Shown: one piece after another, positions 25,426 through 37,700 of the stretch
How the letters are laid out: each line of letters begins with the position of its first letter
Position numbering within the stretch: position 1 is the stretch's first letter
Assembly (NCBI RefSeq): GCF_018919385.1
Contig: NZ_JAHLMF010000004.1
Coordinates: forward strand, 186,001 to 250,000
Length of the DNA stretch: 64,000 nucleotides
Reading direction: 5' to 3'
Source of the DNA: Geomonas diazotrophica
GTDB taxonomy: Bacteria; Desulfobacterota; Desulfuromonadia; Geobacterales; Geobacteraceae
Position numbers and translations under genes: made by a program
The notes under the pieces: generated by a model
Database searches by the model: none
The model's input: the letters and a program-made list of their open reading frames with translations, nothing else
What the model was told of the DNA's origin: nothing

Positions 25426-26202
25426 CTATCTGAGCACCGCGGTCTTTTCCTTCAAGATCCCCATGAGCCGGTCCACCTGGGCACCGATCTCCCCTTCCAG
25501 CACGAGGCCGCCCCCCTTCTTGGCCGGAGGGTAGATCGCCGCGGTGGCGGTCAACTCGGCCTCCCCGGTGAGCTCGGCCGCCGTCAGGGAGGCGATCTCC
25601 TTCTTCTTCGCCTTCATGATGTTGGGGAGCGTCGGGTAGCGCGGGGTGTTGAGCCCCAGTTGGCAGGTGACCAGCGCCGGGAGCTTCAGCTTGGCCACTC
25701 CCTTGATCCCACCTTCCAGCTCTCTCTTGACGGTGATGGTGCCGCCGTCGTAGCTGAAGCCGACCAGGGTGGTGGCGCAGGAGACGCCGAGGAGCTCCGC
25801 CACGATGACGCCGACCTGCGCCGAACCCCGGTCCTGGGACTGCATCCCGGTGAAGATCAGGTCGAAACCTTCCCCCTTGGCGTAGCTCGCGATCATCGAG
25901 GCGATCTGCCAGGGATCTTTCTGGTAGTACCTGTCGTCCCGGATGTGGACGGCGCGGTCCCCACCCATGGCAAGGGCCTTCTTGATCGCCTCCACCGTCC
26001 GCTCGGGGCCGATGGAGAGGACCGTGATCTCGGGCTCACCGCCCAGCTGCTCCTTGAGCTGCACCGCCTGCTCCACCGCGTACTCGTCGTATTCGTTCAT
26101 GCGGAAGGCGAGATCGCTCTCGTCGTACCAGGTCTTTTCACCGTTGGGCCTGAAGCGGGACTCCATGTCCGGCACCTGTTTGATGCATACCAGTATCTTC
26201 AT
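25426..26202 (-). CDS. etfB: electron transfer flavoprotein beta subunit (copy 1)
   Basis: 258 aa. MKILVCIKQVPDMESRF at the N-terminus and LIFTGMQSQDRGSAQVGVIVAELLG, the ETF-beta signature, at about 118-142. GAGGAGGAAGCT precedes the ATG. It follows the first membrane Fe-S oxidoreductase by 28 bp and pairs with EtfA copy 1. Confidence 0.94.
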   Translation of the reverse strand: MKILVCIKQVPDMESRFRPNGEKTWYDESDLAFRMNEYDEYAVEQAVQLKEQLGGEPEITVLSIGPERTVEAIKKALAMGGDRAVHIRDDRYYQKDPWQIASMIASYAKGEGFDLIFTGMQSQDRGSAQVGVIVAELLGVSCATTLVGFSYDGGTITVKRELEGGIKGVAKLKLPALVTCQLGLNTPRYPTLPNIMKAKKKEIASLTAAELTGEAELTATAAIYPPAKKGGGLVLEGEIGAQVDRLMGILKEKTAVLR

Positions 26203-26230
26203 AGCTTCCTCCTCTGAATTCTTTGCAGCG

Positions 26231-28348
26231 TCATGCCGACACGCCTTCCGCAGCCGCCAGCCGCTGCTCTTCCGGCGGCGCCGACTCCTTTCTCCCGGAC
26301 GCCTCGGCCAGCGAGACCACCGCGGCCAGGCTCACTTCCCTTTCCGGCGTCCCGAAGTTCACCGGCATGGCCAGCCGTTCCACCACGACTTCGGCCAGGT
26401 CACGCACCGCCAGCTTCCCTTCGCAGTCGCCGGTCTTGATGCCGTCCTCGAACATGGTCAGGCAGAAGGGACAGTTGGAGACGATCAGCGGCGCACCGGT
26501 CGCCTCGGCCATCCGGACCCGCTGCACGTTGATCCGGCTCCCCAGCTTTTCCTCGGCAAGGATCCGGCCGCCGCCGGCGCCGCAGCAGAAACTCTCCAGC
26601 CCCGACCTCTGCATCTCGTTGATCCTGCCACCGGCGACGTGCAGCACGTTGCGCGGCTGCTCCATGATCCCCTGGTAGCGCCCGAGGTAGCAGGAGTCGT
26701 GGTAGGTGTAGTCGAACTGGTGCGGAGCAAGGGCGAGCGTCCCGTCCCCGATCAGCCGGTCGATGAAGACGGTGTAGTGTTCGACCTCGATGTCGAGCCC
26801 GAGGTCGCGGTAGTCGCGCCCCAGGGTGTTGAGACAGTGCGGGCAGGTGGTGACGATCTTTTTGACCCCGTATCCCTTGATCAGCTCGATGTTCTCCTGC
26901 GCGGTCATCTGGTAGAGGTACTCGTTGCCCAGCTTGCGCAGCGGTTCGCCGCAGCAGCGCTCCTCCTTGCCCAGGATGCCGACGCTCACCCCGGCCGCGT
27001 TGCAGATCTTCACGAAGCTCTTGGCGACCTCCTGGTTTCTCTTGTCGAAGGAGGCGTAGCAGCCAACGAAGTAGAGGATGTCCGCCTCCTCCCCTTCAGA
27101 TAGGTGCCGTACCGCGAGACCGTCGGACCATTTGCCGCGCTCGGCGTAGGCCATGCCGAAGGGGTTGCCGTTCACCTCGACGTTGTTGGCCGCGACCATG
27201 ACCTCCTCGCCGGGGAACTCCCCCTGCATGAGGACAAGGTTGCGCCTCATCTCGATCACCTTGTTGACGTGCTCCACCTGCGCCGGGCAGATCTCCTGGC
27301 AGGAGCGGCAGGTGGTGCAGGACCAGAGGGCGTCCCGTCCCACCGTCTCGATCAGGTCCGCCTGCGGCGCAGTACACGCGGTCTCGCCTATCTGCTGCAC
27401 CACCTGCATGGGCGAGAGCGGCTTCTCGGTGTTGAAGGCGGGACAGCGGTCCTGGCACCTCTTGCAGCTGGTGCAGGCGTCGGCATCGAAGATGTCCTTC
27501 CAGGTGAGGTCGGCAACCTTGTCCACCCCGAAATGCTCCACCCCTTCCGCCTCCAGGTCGATGGTGTCGATGCTCCCCTTTGGCCGGAGATCAACGAAGA
27601 GATAGTTGGCGGGGGTGGTGATCAGGTGACGGAACTTGGTCCAGGGGATGGCGGCGATGAAGCCGGTGACCAGCAGGAAGTGGCACCACCACCAGAGCCG
27701 GTGCAGCTCCTTGAGGGACTGGAGGTCGAGCGCGGCGAACTGGCCGGCGACCATGAGCCCTATGGGCGAGAAGCGGGCCAGCTCCGGATTCTGGTGCAAC
27801 TCGGTGGCGGCCATGCGCGCGCCTTCGGCGAAAAAGCCGGTGACGATTATGGCGGAAAGCAGGCCGTGCATCAGGTAATCGTCGCGGGTGATCTTGAGCC
27901 CTTCCGGCCGGGCCACGAAGCGACGCAGCGCGAGACCGAAGAGGGTGACGAGCGCGGCCAGCCCGGCCAGGTCCAGCACCAGCGAGTAAGCCTTGTAGAA
28001 GGCGCCGGTGAGGATGACGACACCGAAGAGCGGCTGCGAGAAATCGGCCTGGGCCATGACCAGGAGCGTCCCGATGAAGAGGACGGCGAAACCCCAGAAA
28101 AAGAGCGCGTGCGGGATCCCCGGGCCGGCGACGCGCAGCACCCTGACCTGGCCGAACAGGTTCGTCGCCGTCAGCGCGATCCGTTCACGGAGGTTGTCCA
28201 TGCGGTTCAGGGGCCTCCCCTGCCGGTAGACCTCGATCCGCTTCCAGCACCCGTAGGCACAGGCCGCGAAGGCCATAAGGGTGAGCAGGTACATCGGGAG
28301 CACCACGCCGTGCCCTACGTTCCAATAGATTTCCCTGGTAGCTTCCAT
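26231..28348 (-). CDS. membrane CCG-domain Fe-S oxidoreductase, ETF:quinone oxidoreductase type (copy 1)
   Basis: 705 aa. N-terminal membrane domain with about six helices (10-270, heme-b type), two 4Fe-4S clusters (CTSCKRCQDRCP and CTTCRSCQEICP, about 320-400) and two CCG domains (CCGEPLRKLGN, CCGAGGGRI). Same layout as the copy at 16954-18939 but clearly diverged. It should link ETF copy 1 to menaquinone in the inner membrane. ATG at 28348 is set by AGGAG 7 bp upstream; the ORF stays open much further upstream, but that part is a shadow of the acyl-CoA dehydrogenase. Confidence 0.87.
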   Translation of the reverse strand: MEATREIYWNVGHGVVLPMYLLTLMAFAACAYGCWKRIEVYRQGRPLNRMDNLRERIALTATNLFGQVRVLRVAGPGIPHALFFWGFAVLFIGTLLVMAQADFSQPLFGVVILTGAFYKAYSLVLDLAGLAALVTLFGLALRRFVARPEGLKITRDDYLMHGLLSAIIVTGFFAEGARMAATELHQNPELARFSPIGLMVAGQFAALDLQSLKELHRLWWWCHFLLVTGFIAAIPWTKFRHLITTPANYLFVDLRPKGSIDTIDLEAEGVEHFGVDKVADLTWKDIFDADACTSCKRCQDRCPAFNTEKPLSPMQVVQQIGETACTAPQADLIETVGRDALWSCTTCRSCQEICPAQVEHVNKVIEMRRNLVLMQGEFPGEEVMVAANNVEVNGNPFGMAYAERGKWSDGLAVRHLSEGEEADILYFVGCYASFDKRNQEVAKSFVKICNAAGVSVGILGKEERCCGEPLRKLGNEYLYQMTAQENIELIKGYGVKKIVTTCPHCLNTLGRDYRDLGLDIEVEHYTVFIDRLIGDGTLALAPHQFDYTYHDSCYLGRYQGIMEQPRNVLHVAGGRINEMQRSGLESFCCGAGGGRILAEEKLGSRINVQRVRMAEATGAPLIVSNCPFCLTMFEDGIKTGDCEGKLAVRDLAEVVVERLAMPVNFGTPEREVSLAAVVSLAEASGRKESAPPEEQRLAAAEGVSA

Positions 28349-28396
28349 GAAGTCACTCCTGCTTGTTAACCGATCGATGCCGATGCCCCCTCCCGG

Positions 28397-28415
28397 CCTC
28401 CCCCTCGGGGGGAGG
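28397..28415. repeat. CCTCCCC palindrome between operon genes
   Basis: cctccccc pairs with ggggggagg across a 2-nt loop between the acyl-CoA dehydrogenase and Fe-S oxidoreductase genes; one of the intergenic palindromes recurring through this cluster. Confidence 0.45.
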
Positions 28416-28443
28416 AGCAGGCGGGTGTCACGAGACGGCGCCG

Positions 28444-29583
<1,140 letters not shown>

Positions 29584-29635
29584 TGCATCCTCCCTTTTGG
29601 TTACCTGTTTAGAGAACGACTCGTAACGGTTATTC

Positions 29636-29658
29636 CCCCTCTCCCTCTGGGAGAGGGG
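29636..29658. repeat. CCCCTCTCCC palindrome
   Basis: Perfect 10-bp stem (cccctctccc/gggagagggg) with a 3-nt loop in the gap between crotonase and acyl-CoA dehydrogenase genes. Confidence 0.6.
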
Positions 29659-29726
29659 CAGGGGTGAGGGATCGCGACCCAGCAATTGCCCTGCAATCAG
29701 CAGCGCCCTCACCCGGCCTTCGGCCA

Positions 29727-29747
29727 CCCTCTCCCGGAGGGAGAGGG
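29727..29747. repeat. CCCTCTCCC palindrome
   Basis: Perfect 9-bp stem with 3-nt loop, about 70 bp from the previous palindrome and directly after the crotonase stop codon. It differs from its neighbour mainly in the loop. Confidence 0.6.
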
Positions 29748-29764
29748 AACGTGACCGCTCCCCG

Positions 29765-30547
29765 CTATTTCCCCTGGAACTGCGCCTTGCGCTTCTCCAC
29801 GAAGGCGCCCATGCCTTCCTTCTGGTCCTCGGTGGCGAAGAGAACCCCGAAGAGGGAACTCTCGTAGCGGAAGCCGTCTTCTTTGGTCATGTTGAGCCCG
29901 TTGACGATGGCGTTCTTTGCGTACCCGACACCCAAGCTGCCGTTCTTCGCGATCTCCCGCGCCAGCTCCAGGGCCTTCGCCGCAAGCTCGGCCTGGGCGA
30001 CCACCTCGTTGACCACGCCCCAGGCGAGGGCTTTCTGGGCGTTGATCATCCTGCCGCTATAGACCAGCTCCTTGGCCCGGTTGGGACCGATGAGACGGGA
30101 GAGGTTCTGGGTGCCGCCGAAGCCGGGGATGATGCCCAGGGTGACCTCGGGGAAACCGAGCTTGGCGTTGTCGGAGGCGTAGATAACGTCGCAGGCGAGC
30201 GCCAGTTCGAGGCCGCCCCCCAGGGCGTAGCCGTTGACCGCTGCGATCACGGGCTTGCTCATCTTCTCCATGAAGAGCATGACCCGCTGCCCCTGGAGGG
30301 CGAAACGGTGCCCCTCGAAGGAGGTCATGTCCGCCATTTCCTTGATGTCCGCGCCGGCGACGAAGGCCTTTTCTCCCGCACCGGTGAGGATCACCACCCG
30401 CACGGCGGGGTCCTGCTCCAGTTTGTAGAGGGTGCACTCCAACTCGCCAAGGACCTGGCTGTTCAGCGCGTTCAGGCTCGCCGGCCGGTTCACGGTGACC
30501 GTCGCCACTCCCTCGACGATCTCGCAGAGGATGTTCTGGTTTTCCAT
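29765..30547 (-). CDS. enoyl-CoA hydratase (crotonase)
   Basis: 260 aa. Crotonase fold with oxyanion-hole segments AFVAGADIKEM (about 61-71) and GYALGGGLELALACD (about 106-120). The two catalytic acidic residues of hydratases are expected at Glu114 (GGLELA) and Glu134 (FPEVTLGIIPGFGGTQ). It hydrates trans-2-enoyl-CoA to (S)-3-hydroxyacyl-CoA. GGGGAGCGATCATC precedes the ATG. It lies between the 3-hydroxyacyl-CoA dehydrogenase and acyl-CoA dehydrogenase genes, on the same strand. Confidence 0.93.
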   Translation of the reverse strand: MENQNILCEIVEGVATVTVNRPASLNALNSQVLGELECTLYKLEQDPAVRVVILTGAGEKAFVAGADIKEMADMTSFEGHRFALQGQRVMLFMEKMSKPVIAAVNGYALGGGLELALACDVIYASDNAKLGFPEVTLGIIPGFGGTQNLSRLIGPNRAKELVYSGRMINAQKALAWGVVNEVVAQAELAAKALELAREIAKNGSLGVGYAKNAIVNGLNMTKEDGFRYESSLFGVLFATEDQKEGMGAFVEKRKAQFQGK

Positions 30548-30565
30548 GATGATCGCTCCCCGGGC

Positions 30566-31417
<852 letters not shown>

Positions 31418-31458
31418 GTGAACCTCCTGTGGAAAGTTTGGATTCTGGAAATGCGGGA

Positions 31459-32634
31459 TCAGACCCTCTCGAACAGTACCGCGACCGCCTCGCCTCCGCC
31501 GATGCAGAGCGTTGCCAAGCCGTAGCGGGCCTGGCGCCGGTGCAGCTCGCGGACCAGCGTCGCGGCCAGCCTGCCGCCGCTGGCGCCGATGGGATGGCCG
31601 ATGGCGCAGGCGCCGCCGTTCACGTTCACCTTTTCCGGGTCGAGGGCGAGGTCCTTGATGGCGATCATGGCCACCGTGGCGAAGGCCTCGTTGATTTCGA
31701 AGAGGTCGATGTCGGAGGTCTTCAACCCCGCCTTGGCGCAGGCGACCTCGATGGCGCCCACCGGGGCCTCGGTGTAGCGCTCGGGGTGGAGGCTGCAGGT
31801 GGCGTGGGCCACGATGCGCGCCTTGGGCTTCAGGTTCAGGCGCTTCACCGCGTCGGCGCCGGCCAGCAGGGAAAACGCCGCGCCGTCGTTGATGGTCGAG
31901 GCGTTGGCCGCCGTGATGGTGCCGTCCTTTTTGAAGACCGGCTTCAGGGTGGTGAGCTTGCCGAAGTCGACCTTGAAGGGCTCCTCGTCCTCGGCCACCG
32001 TCACCTCGCCGCCGCGAACCTTTTTCAGCACCGGCACGATCTCGTCCCTGAAGATGCCGCCCCGGATCGCCTCCTGTGCCCTTGTGTAGGAGCGGCTGGC
32101 GAACTGATCCTGGGCTTCGCGGGAGAGTGAGTGGCGGTGAGCGGCCTCCTCGGCAATGTCCCCCATGTGCCGCCCGGAATAGGGATCCTGCAGGCCGTCG
32201 TAGATCATCAGATCGATGAGCTCACCGTGCCCCATGCGGTAGCCGTAGCGGGCCTTCTTCAGCACGAAAGGGGCGAGCGACATGTTCTCCATCCCCCCGG
32301 CGATGACCACTTCGGAATCGCCCAGCATGATGGAGCCTGCGCCGAGCATGATCGACTTCAAACCGCTGCCGCAGACCTTGTTGATGGTCATCGCGTGGGC
32401 GGAGTCGGGGATGCCCGCGTAGCGCATGGCCTGGCGGGCGGGAGCCTGCCCCACCCCGGCGCTGAGCACCTGCCCCGCGATGACTTCGTCGACCTGGGCC
32501 GGGTTGAGGTCGGTTCGCTCCAGGAGCGCCTTTATCACGGTGCCCCCCAATACGGGCGCCTCCACCTCCGAGAGGGAGCCGCCAAAGGAGCCAAATGGGG
32601 TTCTCAGTGATTCCACAACGAAGACGTCTTGCAT
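31459..32634 (-). CDS. acetyl-CoA acetyltransferase (thiolase)
   Basis: 391 aa. Nucleophile Cys in INKVCGSGLKS (about 88), EINEAFA, GGACAIGHPIGASGG (His about 348) and CIGGGEAVAV (Cys about 379): all four thiolase signatures are intact. It splits acetoacetyl-CoA into two acetyl-CoA in the oxidative direction. First gene of the long array; GGGAGGG lies 5 bp before the ATG. Its promoter carries a LiuR-like operator. Confidence 0.95.
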   Translation of the reverse strand: MQDVFVVESLRTPFGSFGGSLSEVEAPVLGGTVIKALLERTDLNPAQVDEVIAGQVLSAGVGQAPARQAMRYAGIPDSAHAMTINKVCGSGLKSIMLGAGSIMLGDSEVVIAGGMENMSLAPFVLKKARYGYRMGHGELIDLMIYDGLQDPYSGRHMGDIAEEAAHRHSLSREAQDQFASRSYTRAQEAIRGGIFRDEIVPVLKKVRGGEVTVAEDEEPFKVDFGKLTTLKPVFKKDGTITAANASTINDGAAFSLLAGADAVKRLNLKPKARIVAHATCSLHPERYTEAPVGAIEVACAKAGLKTSDIDLFEINEAFATVAMIAIKDLALDPEKVNVNGGACAIGHPIGASGGRLAATLVRELHRRQARYGLATLCIGGGEAVAVLFERV

Positions 32635-32668
32635 GATTTCCCTCCCGCGGTTGTTTGTGTTGTGTAGA

Positions 32669-32697
32669 ACTTTATCTATCGTTTACGTAAAAGTCAA
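32669..32697 (-). promoter_or_regulatory. candidate sigma-70 promoter of the beta-oxidation array
   Basis: On the minus strand TTGACT (-35) and TAAAGT (-10) are spaced by 17 bp, about 35 bp upstream of the thiolase ATG. The LiuR-like operator overlaps the -35 element and spacer. Confidence 0.5.
32682..32697 (+). promoter_or_regulatory. LiuR-like operator, copy 2
   Basis: TTTACGTAAAAGTCAA, matching TTTACGTNAANGTSAA. It covers the -35 and spacer of the thiolase promoter, a position expected for repression. Confidence 0.65.
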
Positions 32698-32839
32698 GCA
32701 AAAGTATAACAGGATTATAAACAGGCGGAATCATTTTAACACATCATTGGCTCCACCGCAGCGGGACGCGGGACAGGCGGGACGTTACATGCCATAACCC
32801 ATCAACAATACGCACTTAACGAATGGAGGCCACAAAAAA

Positions 32840-32861
32840 GGGGCTCGCTTTCACGAGCCCC
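32840..32861 (-). terminator. rho-independent terminator of the M24 peptidase unit
   Basis: 8-bp GC-rich stem (ggggctcg/cgagcccc) with 6-nt loop, followed on the minus strand by TTTTTT; about 30 bp beyond the peptidase stop. Confidence 0.85.
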
Positions 32862-32888
32862 ACATTAAAACAAAAATTGTTTTCGGGT

Positions 32889-34055
32889 TCACACGCAGAC
32901 GATATCGTCCGCCAGATCGGTCAGTTTCACCCCGCCTTCCCGGGCCACGGCAAACGTGTTTTCGATACCGACCACGCCGAGACCGGGGAGAACGAACTTG
33001 GGCTCGATGGCGACGGTCTGCCCCTCCTGCAGCGGCGACTTGAACCCCTGGGCCAGCACCGGGAACTCGTCCAGTTCGAGCCCCACGCCATGCCCCACGA
33101 ACTTGGCGTTCTCGCCGGGCGCACCCATGAAGTTGCGCGCCAGCCCCGCGCTCTCGGCAATCCCGGCGGCCTGGGCGAAAAGCTCCTCGCACACCGCGCC
33201 GGGCTTCAGGTTCTCGGCCAGGTGCTGCTGGATCTGCAGCGAGGTGGCGAAGGCGCGCTCCAGCTCGGGTGCCAGTCTCCCCACCACGAACATGCGGGTC
33301 ATGTCGACGATGTAGCCGTTGAAGACCCCGGTGTAGTCCACCAGCACCGGTACGTTCGCCTGGATGGTGTCGGTCGAGGCGCCGTGGGGAGAGGCGTTGG
33401 AGAGCCCCCGGCCGGTGACCGCGCCGTCGAAGAAACCGGGATTGCCGGCGCCGGAGCTGACGGCGAGCCCCTGGAACAGCTCCTGGTTGTAGGCGCGCAT
33501 CCGGACATACCCTTCGCCCCCCGCCTTCCTCAGCCGGTATTCGAACTCGGCGGCGAGGTCCAGCTCGCGCATCCCCTCCTTCAGGAAACCGGGGATCTCT
33601 TTGAATACGCCGCAAAGCCGCGCCCCGCTTTCGCGCATCCGCTCCAGCTCCAGTTTCGACTTCACGCTGCGCAGCTCCCGGTTCAGGGAGGAGATGTCGA
33701 CGAACTCCACCCCGGGCAGGAGCCTGGTGTAGTACTGGTATTGCTGCACCGGCGCCACGTCGAAGGTGAAGCCGATCCGCTTCACCTGGGGGGGAAACAG
33801 GGAGGGAAACTCCTTGCTGGAAGGAAAGGGGCGCGTGTCGTCGATGACGCTCTCCCCTTGGGCGCGGAAGTAGCTCTTGCGCACCATCAGGCGCGGCTTT
33901 CCCTCGGCGGGAACGAAGAGCACCGAGTTCTGGCGCGTGCCGGAAAAATAATAGATATCGATGGGATAGATAAAGAGGGCGGCATCCACCCCTTTCTCCT
34001 TCAGCCCGTCCTGCAGCCTGGCTATCCTTTGCTCCGATTCGGTCCTGGTCAGCAT
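32889..34055 (-). CDS. M24-family metallopeptidase (Xaa-Pro aminopeptidase-like)
   Basis: 388 aa. N-terminal creatinase-like domain (about 1-135) and C-terminal pita-bread domain. The metal ligands are visible: Asp in LVDYTG, Asp in VDMTRMF, His in FVGHGVGLELDE, Glu in AIEPKF and Glu in GIENTF. It would cleave X-Pro peptides, or act as a relative of such enzymes; the RMRAYNQELFQGLAVSSGAGNPGFFDG segment is characteristic of a subgroup of unknown substrate. The start overlaps the nitroreductase stop by 7 nt (ATGCTGA), so the two are probably coupled. Confidence 0.87.
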   Translation of the reverse strand: MLTRTESEQRIARLQDGLKEKGVDAALFIYPIDIYYFSGTRQNSVLFVPAEGKPRLMVRKSYFRAQGESVIDDTRPFPSSKEFPSLFPPQVKRIGFTFDVAPVQQYQYYTRLLPGVEFVDISSLNRELRSVKSKLELERMRESGARLCGVFKEIPGFLKEGMRELDLAAEFEYRLRKAGGEGYVRMRAYNQELFQGLAVSSGAGNPGFFDGAVTGRGLSNASPHGASTDTIQANVPVLVDYTGVFNGYIVDMTRMFVVGRLAPELERAFATSLQIQQHLAENLKPGAVCEELFAQAAGIAESAGLARNFMGAPGENAKFVGHGVGLELDEFPVLAQGFKSPLQEGQTVAIEPKFVLPGLGVVGIENTFAVAREGGVKLTDLADDIVCV

Positions 34056-34582
34056 GCCTTCCCCCAGTCGTTGTGATAGGCGATCTCCGCCAGCTCCTTG
34101 CGCGGCCGCGCCTTGGGTTCCTGGTCCGGGTAACCCAGGGGCGTCACCCCGACCACCCGTATCCCTGCCGGGATGCCCAGCGACTCCTTCAGGGTCGGTT
34201 CGTCGAAGAGCCCCATCCAGCAGGTCCCGAGCCCCAGCCCGTGGGCCGCAAGGCAGATGTGCTCAAACGCTATCGCCGTGTCGGCCACGTAATACTCGAT
34301 CCCGTTCTCCACCCCGGACTGGGCCGGGTCGGCACAGACCACGATGGTCACCGGCGCCTGTGCCAGTGCCTTCTTGCCCGGGTTGTCATCGGGAAAGGCG
34401 TCCAAAAGCGCGTTCCGCTTACCGGCGGCGGAAAGGACCAGGAAGCGCCAGCACTGCATGTTCTTCCAGGAAGGCGCCAGGCGCCCCGCATCGAGCACCT
34501 GGCTCACCTTGTCCCACTCGACCGGGGTGTCCCGGTACTTCCTGATGCTTCTCCTGTCGTTTATCGCTTGAAACACGTCCAT
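34049..34582 (-). CDS. nitroreductase-family flavoprotein
   Basis: 177 aa. FMN-binding signatures of the small nitroreductase group: RRSIRKYRDTPV at 11-22, PSWKNMQCWRFLV at about 37-49 and GLGTCWMG. It probably reduces an activated or nitro-type substrate with NAD(P)H. Many members are annotated only by fold, and no substrate can be assigned here. Overlaps the M24 peptidase gene by 7 nt. Confidence 0.85.
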   Translation of the reverse strand: MDVFQAINDRRSIRKYRDTPVEWDKVSQVLDAGRLAPSWKNMQCWRFLVLSAAGKRNALLDAFPDDNPGKKALAQAPVTIVVCADPAQSGVENGIEYYVADTAIAFEHICLAAHGLGLGTCWMGLFDEPTLKESLGIPAGIRVVGVTPLGYPDQEPKARPRKELAEIAYHNDWGKAC

Positions 34583-34623
34583 GTTTTTCTCCTCTTCGTC
34601 TCCAACTCGATAGCGAAGGCGCC

Positions 34624-34651
34624 CCCCTCCCTACCCCTCCGGGGGAGGGAG
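34624..34651. repeat. GC-rich palindrome after IcmF region
   Basis: A ccctcc/gggggaggg-type inverted repeat in the gap between nitroreductase and icmF; pairing is less perfect than in the copies near 29.6 kb. Confidence 0.4.
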
Positions 34652-34732
34652 ACGCCTGGACCGGGCGTGCCATTCGGCCCACATGGTGCGCCTGTGGCCG
34701 GGCTCCTCCGTGCCGACCCGGGCAGCTCCGCG

Positions 34733-37700
34733 CTACATGTTGCGCCGGTACTCCCCTCCCACCTCGTAGAGCGCCCTGGTGATCTGCCCCAGCGAGGCGC
34801 ACTGCACCGTTTCCATCAGCTCGGCAAAGATGTTGCCGCCGGCCACCGCCGCCTCCTGGAGCCGCTTCAGGGCGAGGGGCGCCTCATCCTTGTGCCGTTC
34901 CTGGAATGCGCGCAGGTTCCGGATCTGCTGTTCCTTCTCCTCCACGGTGGCGCGGGCCAGCTCCCCGGGGATCTGGTACCCCTCTTCGCCGGCGCGCGGG
35001 TTGAGGAAGGTGTTGACCCCGACGATGGGGAGCTCTCCGGAATGCTTCCTGGCCTCGTAGAGCATGGATTCGTCCTGGATCCTGCTGCGCTGGTACTGGG
35101 TCTCCATGGCGCCCAGCACCCCGCCGCGCTGGTCGATCCTCTCGAACTCGGCAAGGACCGCCTCCTCCACCAGGTCGGTGAGCTCGTCGATGATGAAAGC
35201 GCCCTGGAGCGGGTTCTCGTTCCTGGCGAGCCCGAGCTCCTTGGTGATGATCATCTGCACCGCCATGGCGCGGCGCACCGACGCCTCGGAGGGGGTGGTG
35301 ACCGCCTCGTCGTAGGCGTTGGTGTGCAGCGAGTTGCAGTTGTCGTAGAGGGCCATCAGTGCCTGCAGCGTGGTGCGGATGTCGTTGAAATCCATCTCCT
35401 GGGCGTGCAGCGAGCGGCCGCTGGTCTGGATATGGTACTTGAGCTTTTGACTGCGGTCGTTGGCGCCGTACTTCTCCCGCATCACCACCGCCCAGATGCG
35501 CCGCGCCACCCGGCCGATCACCGTGTACTCCGGGTCGAGGCCGTTGCTGAAGAAGTAGGAGAGGTTCGGGGCGAAATCGTCGATATTCATGCCGCGCGAG
35601 AGGTAGTACTCGACGTAGGTGAAGCCGTTGGACAGGGTGAAAGCGAGCTGCGAGATCGGGTTCGCCCCGGCCTCGGCGATGTGGTAGCCGCTGATGGAGA
35701 CCGAGTAGTAGTTACGCACCTGCTGCTCGATGAAGTACTGCTGGATGTCCCCCATCATCCTGAGCGCGAATTCCGTGGAGAAGATGCAGGTGTTCTGCCC
35801 CTGGTCCTCCTTGAGGATGTCCGCCTGGACGGTGCCGCGCACGGTCTGCAGGGTGCGGGCTTTCAGCTCGGCATACTCCGCGGGCGACGGCTCGCGCCCC
35901 TGCGCGTTTTTGAACTGCTCCAGCTGCTGCCTGATGGCCGCGTTGAAGAAGAAGGCGAGCATGATCGGCGCCGGCCCATTGATAGTGATGGAAACGCTGG
36001 TCGAGGGGGCGCAGAGGTCGAAGCCGGCGTAGAGCTTCTCCATGTCCTCGACGGTGCAGATGGAAACCCCGCTCTCCCCTACCTTGCCGTAGATGTCGGG
36101 GGGGTAATCCGGGTCCTCGCCGTAGAGGGTTACGCTGTCGAAGGCCGTGGAAAGGCGCTTGGCGCCGTCGTCCTGGCACAGGTAATGGAAGCGCCTGTTG
36201 GTCCGCTCCGGGGTCCCCTCCCCGGCGAACTGCCGCTTGGGGTCCTCCTCCACGCGCTTGAAGGGGAACACCCCCGCCGTGTAGGGGAAGAAGCCGGGGA
36301 GGTTCTCCTGCATGGACCACTTGACGATCTCCCCCCAGTCCTCGTAGTCGGGGAGAGAGACCTTAGGGATCCGGGTCCCGGATAGGGATGTGGTGTAGAG
36401 TTCGGTGCGGATCTCCTTGTCGCGTACCTTGGTGACTTGGACGTCCTGGCGGTAGCACTCCTTGAGCCCCTTCCAGCCGTCGATGATGCGGCGCGGCTCT
36501 TCCTGCAGCCTGGCGGAGAAAGAACCGATCAGCTGCTCCAGTTCGGCGATGGTCCCCTCACTCTTCACCTCTTTCCTGGCCCCGGAGAGCTGGAACAGGG
36601 TCCGTGCCACGGCCGCCTGCTCCTCGACTCCCTTGCGGTAGCCGCGCACGGCCTGGACGATCTCGCCCAGGTAGTGCACCCGGTCCGGCGGGATGATGTA
36701 CTGCTTCAGGCTCTCGCGCTCGGCGATCTGCAGGCGCGACTGCCATCCGCTCTCCTTCTTCTCGTTGACCCGGTCCAAGAGGGCACGGTACAGCACGTTG
36801 GTGCCGGGGTCGTTGAACTGCGAGGCGATGGTGCCGTAGACCGGGATCTCCGTGTCCGGGATGTCGAAGAGGTTCCGGTTGCGGCGGTACTGCTTGCGCA
36901 CGTTACGCAGCGCGTCCTCGGCCCCCTTGCGCTCGAACTTGTTGAGCGCCACCAGGTCGGCGAAGTCCAGCATGTCGATCTTCTCGAGCTGGGTGGGGGC
37001 GCCGAATTCGCAGGTCATCACGTAGAGCGACACGTCGCAGATCTCCACCACCCCGGCGTCCCCCTGCCCGATCCCGGAGGTCTCCACGATGACCAGGTCG
37101 AAGCCCGAGGCACGCACCACGTCGATGGCGTCCCGTATCGCCGCCGAGAGTTCGGAGCGGGAATCGCGGGTGGCCAGGGAGCGCATGTAGATCCGGTCGC
37201 TGTTGATGGAGTTCATCCTGATCCGGTCCCCCAGGAGCGCGCCGCCTGTGCGCTGCCGCGAGGGGTCCACCGCCAGGATCGCCACGCTCTTCTCCGGAAA
37301 ATCCCTGACGAAGCGGCGCACCAGCTCGTCGGTGAGCGAGCTCTTCCCGGCGCCGCCGGTCCCGGTGATCCCGACCACGGGGACGTCGCGCCCCATGCCC
37401 CGGATCCGCTCCCGTACCGCCCCGTACCCCTCGCTTTGGTCGTGGACCGCCTGCTCGGCGAGTGTGATCAGGGTGTTGACCGCGCGGATGTCCCGCTCCT
37501 TGAGCCGATCGATCTCCCGGTCCGTGTCGCGCTCGGGGCTGAAGTCGCACAGCTCCAGCATGTGGTTTATCATCCCCTGCAGCCCCATGCGCCTGCCGTC
37601 CTCGGGGGAGAAGATCTTGCTCACCCCGTACTCCTCGATCTCGCGGATCTCCTCCGGGACGATGACCCCGCCCCCCCCTCCGAACACCTTGATGTGGTCG

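Noticed and set aside
34073-36385. 770-aa plus-strand ORF opposite icmF
   Set aside because: Antisense shadow of nitroreductase and icmF. Very long because the GC-rich frame has few stops; it lacks domains.
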